7,051 nt of DNA. It comes from Acidobacteriota bacterium (GTDB lineage Bacteria; Acidobacteriota; Terriglobia; Terriglobales; Acidobacteriaceae). The stretch spans positions 1-7,051 of the forward strand of contig QIAS01000048.1 in assembly GCA_003225615.1 (NCBI GenBank), given 5' to 3'. This document shows, in pieces, positions 1 to 6,335 of the stretch. The translations under genes and the position numbers were made by a program. The notes under the pieces are model-generated. The model saw only the letters and a list, made by a program, of their open reading frames with translations. It was not told the DNA's origin and did no database searches. Positions within the stretch are counted from its first letter, which is position 1. Each line of letters begins with the position of its first letter.

Positions 1-39
1 ACGTTATTCATCAAGAACTTCATTTCCAGTGACTTACCT

Positions 40-49
40 GCTCGCGAGC
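40..49. repeat. 10-bp perfect palindrome, possible operator
   Basis: GCTCGCGAGC is its own reverse complement over ten bases and does not extend outward (T on both flanks). A palindrome this short arises often by chance in GC-rich DNA. It lies about 300 bases before the likely start codon of the first gene, so an operator role is only a possibility. Confidence 0.2.
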
Positions 50-141
50 TCTGCGACTGTAAGGACAATCTGACCGCTACTCACGTTCGTGGTTTCGCAA
101 TCCAAGGGCTAACTTGCGGAGTTCAGAGGCACTTTGGCGCG

Positions 142-190
142 GCGGACAAGGGGAGACAAAGTGTCCGCGTAAGGAGCGGAATGCGTCCGT
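142..190 (+). promoter_or_regulatory. Mutually exclusive leader hairpins around a mini-ORF
   Basis: Three overlapping stems can be drawn. GCGGACA (142-148) pairs perfectly with TGTCCGC (162-168) around a 13-base loop. TCCGC (164-168) pairs perfectly with GCGGA (176-180) around a 7-base loop containing most of an AAGGAG Shine-Dalgarno. GCGGA (176-180) can instead pair with TCCGT (186-190), using one G-U pair. Adjacent stems cannot form together. The AAGGAG (171-176) sits four bases before an ATG at 181 that opens a seven-codon ORF ending at 204. The arrangement recalls attenuator or leader-peptide logic, but the peptide (MRPYAAH) has no telling codon run and no U-tract follows. Regulatory function is inference. 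Confidence 0.2.
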
Positions 191-293
191 ACGCTGCACA
201 TTGACCAGCAAACCAGTTGGTTACGAAAGTTTCGTTCATTCGTCGTAATTCTTTGATTTTGCACAAGTTAGCTGATATCTCTCATCATACCGC

Positions 294-322
294 CCTTCTA
301 GCTCCGGGGAGGAGACGGAAGG
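294..322 (+). promoter_or_regulatory. Nested hairpin covering purine-rich sequence before the start codon
   Basis: CCTTC (294-298) pairs with GAAGG (318-322), and CTCC (302-305) can pair with GGAG (311-314) inside it. GCTCCGG occurs twice as a direct repeat (301-307 and 322-328), so either copy could pair with the GGAGG-like purines at 308-314. Those purines are the only strong Shine-Dalgarno-like sequence before the preferred ATG at 340, but they lie too far away (about 25 bases) for ordinary spacing unless the RNA folds. The pairing is visible in the sequence. A translational control role is speculation. Confidence 0.15.
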
Positions 323-339
323 CTCCGGTCAAAAATCCG

Positions 340-1401
340 ATGGCTGGACAAGCACAGTCCTGGAAACAAATGACCGTGGGCGCCCGCCTGTTTATCAGTG
401 CGGTTGTGCTCATAGGTTCTTGTGTGCTTGTCTACGCTGGCCTTCACCTTTCAAGCAGTCAACCCTTGAGATTTCTTTGCTACTTAGTCGTCGCACTGGT
501 GGCCTCGCGACTCAAAGTGAATCTGCCGGGCATCACGGGCACCATGTCGGTGAACTTCCTTTTCATTCTGTTGGGCATTTTGGAATTGAGCTTTGGTGAG
601 ACGCTGGCCTTGGGATGCGCTGCGATCCTGGTGCAATGTTTTTATCGCGATCGTCCACGTTTGGTGCAAGTCGTCTTCAACATTTGCGCTACGGGGTTTG
701 CGATTGGGGCTGCTTACTCGGTGTACCATCTCGCCATCTTCCACGGGAAATTGAATAGCCCCTCGCTGCTTCTGCTTATTACCGCGTCGACTTACTTCGT
801 TTGCAACACGGTACCGGTTGCGGCCGTGATCTCTCTGACAGAACACAAGTCACTGGAGCGGATCTGGTCGGAGTGCTACTTCTGGTCATTCCCTTATTAT
901 CTCGTAGGAGCCGGAATCGCCGGTTTGATGAGTTGGATCAACGGAATAATTGATTGGCAAACTTCGCTCCTAGTGCTGCCGGTCGTGTACCTTATCTACC
1001 GTTCGTATCGCCTCTATCTGGGCAAACTGGAAGATGAGAAGCGGCATGTGGAAGAAATGGCGAATCTGCACTTGCGCACCATCGAAGCCCTGGCGCTCGC
1101 GATTGAAGCCAAAAGAACTGAACCTCGTTCCCGACGACATGGAAGCTGTGCATGCCGCGGCGCTTCTGCACGACATCGGCAAGCTGGCGGTACCGGAGCA
1201 CATCATTTCCAAGCCGGGACGCCTCACGCCGGAAGAATTTTCACCCGCTGGTCGGGGCTGAAATCCTGGAACGAGTGCGCTTCCCCTACCCGGTGGTTCC
1301 AATCGTTCGTGCTCACCACGAGAAGTGGGACGGCTCAGGGTACCCACTCGGCCTCAAGGGTGAACAAATTCCGATTGGGGCGCGCATTCTGTCGGCAGTA
1401 G
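340..1401 (+). CDS. N-terminal membrane-sensor fragment of the HD-GYP protein
   Basis: This is the 5' open piece of the broken gene. I prefer the ATG at 340 to the TTG at 217: the latter adds 41 poorly hydrophobic residues and has no Shine-Dalgarno, whereas 340 puts the first membrane helix about 14 residues from the start. No ideal Shine-Dalgarno precedes 340 either. Residues about 16-225 form roughly six or seven hydrophobic helices resembling a MASE-type sensor, with conserved-looking blocks [12 protein letters not shown] (62-73) and [15 protein letters not shown] (181-195). Residues about 230-258 are the charged linker and the first HD-GYP helix ([12 protein letters not shown]). After residue 258 (base 1113) the frame is wrong: the last 95 or so residues, to the TAG/TGA-free end at 1401, are out-of-frame readings with no family meaning. 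If expressed, it would be a membrane stub without catalytic output. The ligand is unknown. Confidence 0.6.
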   Translation: MAGQAQSWKQMTVGARLFISAVVLIGSCVLVYAGLHLSSSQPLRFLCYLVVALVASRLKVNLPGITGTMSVNFLFILLGILELSFGETLALGCAAILVQCFYRDRPRLVQVVFNICATGFAIGAAYSVYHLAIFHGKLNSPSLLLLITASTYFVCNTVPVAAVISLTEHKSLERIWSECYFWSFPYYLVGAGIAGLMSWINGIIDWQTSLLVLPVVYLIYRSYRLYLGKLEDEKRHVEEMANLHLRTIEALALAIEAKRTEPRSRRHGSCACRGASARHRQAGGTGAHHFQAGTPHAGRIFTRWSGLKSWNECASPTRWFQSFVLTTRSGTAQGTHSASRVNKFRLGRAFCRQ

Positions 1402-3023
1402 ATTTCCTGGACGCATTGGCTTCAGATCGCCAATACCGCCGCGCGCTGCCGTTAAAGGAAGTCATGACGCGGCTGGAAGAGGAATCGGGCCGATCCTTTG
1501 ACCCCAAGGTTGTCGCCGTCCTGGAAAAGCGTTATCTGGATCTGGAGAGGTTGGTCGAGAAGCGTTCCGGCCAGGTCGCCTGGTCGAAACTGCCCACCGA
1601 AGTCAAAGTGGAACGCGGCAAGGCTCCGGCAGCAGGATTCGAAAAAACCGGGGCGAAGGAAAGTCACGAAGCCAACTTCCTGTTATCGATTGCTGCGGCG
1701 CGGCAGGAAGCACAGACGCTTTTTGAGCTCAGCCAGGACCTCGGCGCCTCACTCAGCCTGGGTGAAACGCTCTCCGTTTTTTCAGTGAAACTTAAGCGGT
1801 TGGTACCTTACGATGCCATCGCCATTTATGTGCGGCGCGGCGACGAACTCCTGCCCGAGCATGTGAGTGGAGACAACTTCCGTTTGTTTGCGTCACTGCG
1901 GATTCCTTTGGGGCAGGGCCTTTCAGGCTGGGTAGCGCAAAACAAGAAACCCATCATCAATGGCAATCCGTCGGTGGAACCGGGCTACCTGAACGATCCC
2001 ACCAAGTTCAGCACCTTGCGTTCCGCCCTGGCGGTGCCGCTCGAGGGACTGGATGGCGTCGTCGGAGTGCTGACGCTCTATCACGCTGAACGCGACGCGT
2101 TCACCTCCGATCACCTGCGCATTCTGCTGGCAGTCAGTTCGAAGATGGCGCTCTCGGTGGAGAATGCCCTCAAGTACCAGCAGGCAGAAAGTTCCGCCAC
2201 TACCGACTACCTGACAGACCTGCCTAACGCCCGTTCGCTATTCCTGCAACTGGATCGGGAATTGGCCCGCTGCAAGCGGGACAAGACCTCGCTGACCCTC
2301 ATGGTCTGTGACATGGATGGGTTCAAGCAAATAAACGATCGCTTTGGACACCTCGAGGGCAACCGCGTGTTGCGGCTCTTTTCCCATGCGCTTAAGGAAA
2401 CCTGCCGAGAATACGACTATGTCGCACGAATGGGCGGCGACGAATTTGTAGTGATCGCTCCGGGTTTAACTCCTGATGCGGCACCCAAGAAGACCGAGCA
2501 CCTGCGCGAACTTGCTCGACAGGCAGGCAAGGACGTCTGTAACGAGGACATTCTCTCGCTCAGTATTGGGCGATGCGTATACCCGGAAGACGGCCTCGAC
2601 GCCGAGGAACTGCTGGCTGAAGCCGACCGTCGCATGTACATCGAGAAGCAAGGCCAGCCCAATCGCAAGAACCGCCGGTTGTATCCGCGGCTAAAGGGGC
2701 GCCTCACGATTGAATTCAAGCCGGAAAATTCGGAAGGACCGGTTCTGGGCAATCTCACCAACATCAGCCTGGGCGGCTGTTATGTGGAAACCAGCATCCT
2801 GCTGCCAGCCGATACCAAAGTGAAGTTGCTCTTCTCGATTGACGACAACAAGCTGCAGGCCGAGGGCATGGTGGTCCGCAACGATCCCGGATCAGGGGTC
2901 GCTATCAAGTTCAAGGAAGGAAATCGCGAGGAGCGGGCCCATCTGCAAAGTATTCTGGAATATGTGGACCGCACCTCGAAAGCTTTCGACAACTACTACC
3001 TGTCAAAAATCCAGATGCGCTGA
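1152..3023 (+). CDS. C-terminal piece: partial HD-GYP, GAF, GGDEF diguanylate cyclase, PilZ
   Basis: This is the 3' open piece of the broken gene (623 codons from ATG 1152, which has GGAAG six bases upstream). Its first 30 residues are out of frame relative to the family. True homology starts at HPLVGAEIL (residue 31). Residues 31-135 are the second half of HD-GYP with [11 protein letters not shown] at 55-65. A GAF domain spans about 185-340. GGDEF spans about 350-500 with an intact GGDEF signature (428-432) and an I-site RxxD (R419, D422) five residues before it, predicting an active, product-inhibited diguanylate cyclase. PilZ spans about 505-605 with RxxxR (R509, R513) and NxSxxG (537-542), the two c-di-GMP contact motifs. 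It has no membrane helix, so it would be cytosolic if made. ATG 1464, behind AAAGGA, is a plausible alternative start that drops the HD-GYP remnant. The HD-GYP remnant lacks HD and cannot be catalytic alone. Confidence 0.7.
   Translation: MPRRFCTTSASWRYRSTSFPSRDASRRKNFHPLVGAEILERVRFPYPVVPIVRAHHEKWDGSGYPLGLKGEQIPIGARILSAVDFLDALASDRQYRRALPLKEVMTRLEEESGRSFDPKVVAVLEKRYLDLERLVEKRSGQVAWSKLPTEVKVERGKAPAAGFEKTGAKESHEANFLLSIAAARQEAQTLFELSQDLGASLSLGETLSVFSVKLKRLVPYDAIAIYVRRGDELLPEHVSGDNFRLFASLRIPLGQGLSGWVAQNKKPIINGNPSVEPGYLNDPTKFSTLRSALAVPLEGLDGVVGVLTLYHAERDAFTSDHLRILLAVSSKMALSVENALKYQQAESSATTDYLTDLPNARSLFLQLDRELARCKRDKTSLTLMVCDMDGFKQINDRFGHLEGNRVLRLFSHALKETCREYDYVARMGGDEFVVIAPGLTPDAAPKKTEHLRELARQAGKDVCNEDILSLSIGRCVYPEDGLDAEELLAEADRRMYIEKQGQPNRKNRRLYPRLKGRLTIEFKPENSEGPVLGNLTNISLGGCYVETSILLPADTKVKLLFSIDDNKLQAEGMVVRNDPGSGVAIKFKEGNREERAHLQSILEYVDRTSKAFDNYYLSKIQMR
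1454..1466 (+). promoter_or_regulatory. Internal Shine-Dalgarno and ATG able to start a GAF-GGDEF-PilZ protein
   Basis: AAAGGA at 1454-1459 stands four bases before ATG 1464, in the frame of the downstream piece. Starting here would give about 519 residues containing the end of the HD-GYP fold, complete GAF, GGDEF and PilZ, and none of the out-of-frame residues. It is one of two plausible starts for the surviving 3' part (the other is ATG 1152). Use is inferred from the motif only. Confidence 0.25.
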
Positions 3024-3043
3024 AGACTTGGGCAAGGTGTGGA

Positions 3044-3919
3044 ATGAAGCGTGCAGGCGTGCTCCAACTTGGGCAACACGTGGGGAAAATTGTCCTGATT
3101 GTTCTGCTGGGCGGAACGTTAGGAGCGGCCCTGGTACGTTTTTCCCCCGGGTTCGGAGTCGACGAACGGGAACTGGACAGCCGGCTGAATGAACAAAGCA
3201 TCCGGGCGCTGCGGCAGAGACAGGTGGAAGAAAACAATTTCGCAGTCTTCTATGTTCATTATCTAGGCAGATTGCTGCGTGGTGATTTGGGGATGTCGCG
3301 CACTTTCGAGCGGCCGGTCTCAGAGCTTCTGAAGGAACGTTTTCCCGAGACAGCGAAATCTGTGGGCCTAAGTCTGGCGCTGGCCTGGACGCTCGGTTTC
3401 TCCCTGGCGATTCTGGCCGTGATGTCGCGTCACTGGACTATAGATCTGGGTGCCAGCCTTTTAGCGGGACTGTTAATGTGCCTGCCTGCGGCAGCGATGG
3501 CACTGCTGTTTGTCCTTGCGCGCGCGCCGGCGCGGCTTGTCCTGGCCCTCGTCGTACTTCCGCAAATCTTTCGATATTCGCGCAACCTTCTGGCCCGCAG
3601 TGCAGCGCAGCCGCATGTGTTGATGGCACAAGCCAAGGGATTGAACACTTTGCGAATTTTCTTCTGCCACATCCTGCTTCCGGTGGCACCTCAGGTATTG
3701 GCGCTGGCCGGGATTTCCGTGAGCCTGGCGCTTACGGCTGCCATTCCGGTCGAGGCTCTGTGCGATCTGCCCGGCATCGGCCAACTCGCGTGGAAGGCTG
3801 CCCTGGCGCGTGATTTACCTCTGCTGGTGAATCTGACGATGATCGTGACGCTGGTCACTCTTTTGGCAAACTCGGCCTGCGATCTCCTGGGCCAAAGGTT
3901 TCGGGGACACGCCGCATGA
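3044..3919 (+). CDS. DppB/OppB-like ABC transporter permease
   Basis: This is an inner-membrane permease of a peptide/nickel-type (PepT family) ABC importer, 291 residues, slightly short for DppB proteins. It has an N-terminal helix (about 14-32), a periplasmic stretch with the GDLGMS motif (80-85) typical of DppB, then helices near 105-126, 136-158, 163-176, 212-236 and 258-280. The cytoplasmic coupling loop is seen at 191-216: A-Q-A-K-G then I-L-L-P in place of EAA---G---I-LP. IPVEALCDLPGIGQLAWKAA (234-253) matches the conserved C-terminal block of the family. ATG 3044 follows the signalling gene by 20 bases, with AAGG six bases upstream. Its stop overlaps the next gene by four bases (ATGA), implying coupled translation and a heterodimer with the DppC-like protein. 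The substrate cannot be read from the sequence. No frame damage is seen. Confidence 0.9.
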   Translation: MKRAGVLQLGQHVGKIVLIVLLGGTLGAALVRFSPGFGVDERELDSRLNEQSIRALRQRQVEENNFAVFYVHYLGRLLRGDLGMSRTFERPVSELLKERFPETAKSVGLSLALAWTLGFSLAILAVMSRHWTIDLGASLLAGLLMCLPAAAMALLFVLARAPARLVLALVVLPQIFRYSRNLLARSAAQPHVLMAQAKGLNTLRIFFCHILLPVAPQVLALAGISVSLALTAAIPVEALCDLPGIGQLAWKAALARDLPLLVNLTMIVTLVTLLANSACDLLGQRFRGHAA

Positions 3920-4722
3920 AGGGAGCACGCCTGGCAGCAATCGTGTTTCTGATGGTTGTGGGTGGCGCATGCGTTTTCGCTGACCTGCTCCTGCCCGCTT
4001 CGTATGCTCATCAATTCCGTGACGAGCCAAACGCGGCGCCGTCCTCGCAACACCTGCTGGGCACCGATGATCTGGGACGTGATCGCTTTGTGCGCGTGCT
4101 CTACGGTACGCGGGTCTCGCTGCTACTGGCCCCGGCCGCCGCGTTCGTAGCCAGTCTGCTGGCAGCACTCATCGGCGGCGTGGCAGGTTTTGCCGGCGGA
4201 TGGGTTCAGAAGGGTGTGATGGCGGCGACCGATCTTTTTCTCTCTCTCCCCTGGCTTTTTCTTCTGATTACAGTCCGTGCTGTGCTGCCTCTGAACGTGT
4301 CGCCTCTGATTTCGGTGGCGATTACCTTCGCCCTCCTCGGTTGTTTAGGATGGGCGGCCGCCGCGCGCGTTGTGTGTGCCGACACGACTTCGCTGCGCGA
4401 GTCTGATTTCGTATTGCTGGCCCGAGCTTCCGGCAGTGGCGGCTGGCGCCTGCTTTGGCGACACATTGTGCCCAACCTGCAGTCCGTGCTCCTTGCGCAA
4501 TTCTGGATTGCGGTTCCGGCATTCATCCTCACCGAAGCAAACCTTGGGATGCTCGGCCTAGGCGTGGCCGAACCTCTGCCCTCCTGGGGCAGCCTGCTTC
4601 GAGAGCTGCAGAGCTACTCGGTGCTATCCGGGCAGCCGTGGCAGTTTGTCCCACTGATCTTGTTCATTTTGGTTGTGAGTTCTTTTCATCTCTTATTGCT
4701 CAAACAGGAGTGGTCAGCATGA
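3916..4722 (+). CDS. DppC/OppC-like ABC transporter permease
   Basis: This is the second permease of the importer, 268 residues, near the usual DppC size. An N-terminal helix (about 5-25) is followed by HLLGTDDLGRDRFVRVLYG (46-64), the hallmark entry block of DppC proteins. Then come helices near 68-95, 104-122, 128-152, 190-208 and 244-261. The coupling loop spans about 163-188 (DFVLLARASGSGG...HIVPNL), where the ATPase would dock. LGLGVAEPLPSWGSLL (214-229) is the conserved late block. The ATG overlaps the previous stop as ATGA, and its own TGA overlaps the ATG of the binding-protein gene in the same way. Upstream Shine-Dalgarno signal is weak (GGGGA at 3903-3907), so it probably depends on coupling to the gene before it. 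It appears intact. Confidence 0.9.
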   Translation: MKGARLAAIVFLMVVGGACVFADLLLPASYAHQFRDEPNAAPSSQHLLGTDDLGRDRFVRVLYGTRVSLLLAPAAAFVASLLAALIGGVAGFAGGWVQKGVMAATDLFLSLPWLFLLITVRAVLPLNVSPLISVAITFALLGCLGWAAAARVVCADTTSLRESDFVLLARASGSGGWRLLWRHIVPNLQSVLLAQFWIAVPAFILTEANLGMLGLGVAEPLPSWGSLLRELQSYSVLSGQPWQFVPLILFILVVSSFHLLLLKQEWSA

Positions 4723-4787
4723 AGCAACGTGTTCTGCGCGTCGCATTCACCGCCTTCCTCACACTCGCCACAGTGGCAGTCTGGGCA
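4719..4787 (+). other. Sec signal peptide of the solute-binding protein
   Basis: The 23 codons read Lys2, Arg4 and Arg7 at the start, a hydrophobic stretch of about 13 residues, and a V-W-A end before QSGG, a normal signal peptidase I pattern. It is separated from the rest of the protein by the TAG at 4809. This matters because protein started downstream would stay in the cytoplasm. Confidence 0.65.
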
Positions 4788-6335
4788 CAGTCCGGCGGCG
4801 AGTTACGTTAGCCTAAGACCTTCAATCCGGTCCTGGCTGAAGATGATGCTTCGGAAACAGTGCGTTACTTGACGGGCGGCGTGCTGATCCGGGTGGACCG
4901 CCTCACCCAAGCAGCCGGACCGGAGCTGGCCATCTCGTGGAAGATAAGCAATGGCGGCAAGACGATCACATTCAAGCTGCGCGAGGGCATCCACTTCTCC
5001 GATGGCTCTCCGTTTTCCGCCGATGATGTCGCTTACACCATGCAGCTGCTGATGGATCCGTCAGTGCATTCTCCGACCGGGGACTCGTTCCGTTCCGATG
5101 AAGGCAAAGTCGAGACGCGGGTGCCGGCGCCGAACCGCATCGCAATCACCTTTCCGGCGCCGATCGCCGGGCTGGACAAGCTGTTTGACCAGGTAGCAAT
5201 CATGTCCGCCAAGTCACCCAAGAAGGAGATGGCGGTCCTTGGACCGTACTACGTCGCCGAATACAAGGCGGGCTCGTATGTCCAGCTGCAACGAAATCCT
5301 AATTACTGGCGGCACGATGCCGCGGGCCGGCAGCTGCCTTATATCGATTCCGTGCACCTCGATATTCAGCAGAATCGGGACACCGAGATGCTGCGCCTGG
5401 TTCGCGGGGAAATCGACTTCATCAGTTCACTGGACGCGGAGTATTTCGACAAGGTGACTTCGCAGAACCCGGCGTTGGCGCATGATGCCGGGGTGTCTCT
5501 GGATTCGGAACAGATGTGGTTTAACCAAGTAAAGAACTCCCCTCTACCCGGCTACAAGAAGGCGTGGTTCGCTTCAACCAGCTTCCGGCGCGCGGTCTCG
5601 GAAGCGATCAACCGCGAAGACCTGGCGCGCATCGTGTTTCATGGTCACGCTCAGCCTGCGGTGGGGCCGATCTCGCCAGCTAATAAATTCTGGTTCAATG
5701 CCAAACTGCAGGCGCATCCCTTCGATCAAAAGTCGGCCCTGCGGCGGCTGGCGCAGGAAGGCTTTCAGTTACGGGATGGTGTGCTGCGCGATCGTGACGG
5801 ACACACCGTCGAATTTTCCGTGATCACTAACGCCGGGAACAAATATCGCGAGCGCATGGCCACTATGGTCCAGCAAGACCTGGCTGAAATTGGGATCAAA
5901 CTGAACATTGTGACTTTGGATTTTCCCTCGCTGATCGAGCGGATAACCCGCACTTTCGACTACGAAGCTTGCCTGCTCGGGCTATTCAACAATGATCTGG
6001 ACCCGAACTCGCAGATGAACGTTTGGCTAAGCTCGGCAGAAAATCATCAGTGGAATCCCAGCCAGAAGACACCGCAAACCGAGTGGGAAGCGGAGATTGA
6101 CAAGCTGATGCGAGCGCAGGCTTCCACGCTGGATGACAAAAAACGCAAGTCCTACGTGGACAAGATGCAAGAGATCGCCTGGGAACAGGAGCCGTTCATC
6201 TATCTCGTGAACAGAAACGCGCTATCCGCGATCTCCGCGTCGTTGCGTAATGCCCATCCGGTGGTGCTGCGGCCGCAGGTGTACTGGAACATCGATGAGC
6301 TTTCGGTCGGCGGCGAGGTAGCAAGGAAGCATTGA
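4719..6335 (+). pseudogene. Family 5 solute-binding protein (DppA/OppA-like) with premature TAG
   Basis: This is the periplasmic binding component of the importer. ATG 4719 overlaps the permease stop and has CAGGAG eight bases upstream, a good site. Codons 1-23 form a Sec signal peptide (positive start, hydrophobic core, V-W-A before Q24) with no lipobox cysteine, so a soluble periplasmic protein is expected. Codon 31 is TAG (4809-4811). The same frame then runs on uninterrupted for 507 residues to TGA 6333, with strong SBP_bac_5 signs: LREGIHFSDGSPFSADDVAY from about 4978, LGPYYVAEY, then NPNYW near 5300, and FRRAVSEAINREDLARIVF near 5584. Homologues as I recall them carry about five extra residues between GELR and PKTFNP, so an in-frame deletion that created TAG is likely. 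Internal starts such as GTG 4860 would lack the signal peptide. Readthrough (TAG followed by C) or an assembly error are alternatives. Confidence 0.8.

Larger units (their letters stand above)
1..339. other. Gene-free upstream region with leader-like structures
   Basis: I see no convincing protein or RNA gene here. The + frame starting at base 1 is open until a TGA at 202-204, but its translation (67 residues) shows no recognisable domain, so I do not call it the tail of an upstream gene. Visible structure consists of a perfect palindrome at 40-49, overlapping alternative hairpins at 142-190, and a nested hairpin at 294-322 just before the likely start of the first gene. Possible promoter hexamers are weak: TTGATT at 253-258, with only poor -10 matches about 15-17 bases downstream. 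I therefore name no promoter. The region most likely holds the promoter and 5' leader of the operon that follows, which is inferred from position only. Confidence 0.5.
340..3023 (+). pseudogene. Broken membrane-HD-GYP-GAF-GGDEF-PilZ c-di-GMP signalling gene
   Basis: One ancestral gene is spread over three frames. From 340 to about 1114 it encodes a multi-pass membrane sensor and the entry helix to HD-GYP. From about 1112 to 1240 it moves one frame on and encodes the HDIGK half of the domain. From about 1239 to 3023 it moves one frame further and encodes the HHE..DGxGYP half, then GAF, GGDEF and PilZ. Skipping one base at each junction would give about 893 residues. The junctions also lack conserved residues: the first loses the usual H-x-H-x-x-RV block (about 20 residues), the second about five residues between PEEF and HPLVGAEIL. 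Deletions therefore fit better than simple indels. The intact protein would make, degrade and sense c-di-GMP at the inner membrane. The stop is 20 bases before the permease gene, suggesting a shared transcript. Assembly error is the main alternative to true decay. Confidence 0.8.

Noticed and set aside
1..204. Open + frame from the window edge to TGA 202, as a possible tail of an upstream gene
   Set aside because: The 67-residue translation has no recognisable motif, and the region contains the hairpin repeats. The frame could be open by chance.
217..339. TTG 217 as start of the membrane-sensor gene
   Set aside because: There is no Shine-Dalgarno, and it adds 41 residues without membrane or domain character. 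ATG 340 gives the N-terminus expected for the family.
484..846. 120-codon open frame on the - strand within the membrane-sensor region
   Set aside because: It lies antisense to a stretch with clear membrane-domain coding sense. Its translation is polar and charge-rich with no recognisable domain.
1111..1243. Programmed +1 ribosomal frameshifting at AAAAGA and TTTTCA
   Set aside because: Two +1 shifts would join the frames, but conserved residues are missing at both joins. That fits deletions and is not expected of programmed slippage. No stimulatory element was evident.
970..1347. 125-codon open frame on the - strand across the HD-GYP break
   Set aside because: It overlaps HDIGK and HHE..GYP coding on the + strand and has no domain of its own. 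It is a by-product of GC-rich coding sequence.
3473..4168. Several - strand open frames opposite the two permeases
   Set aside because: They mirror well-conserved permease coding and have arginine-, glutamine- and histidine-rich translations typical of antisense frames.
4860..6335. GTG 4860 as the true start of the binding protein
   Set aside because: It would leave a periplasmic protein without a signal peptide and drop the conserved PKTFNP block. ATG 4719 has a good Shine-Dalgarno and a clear Sec signal in the same frame.
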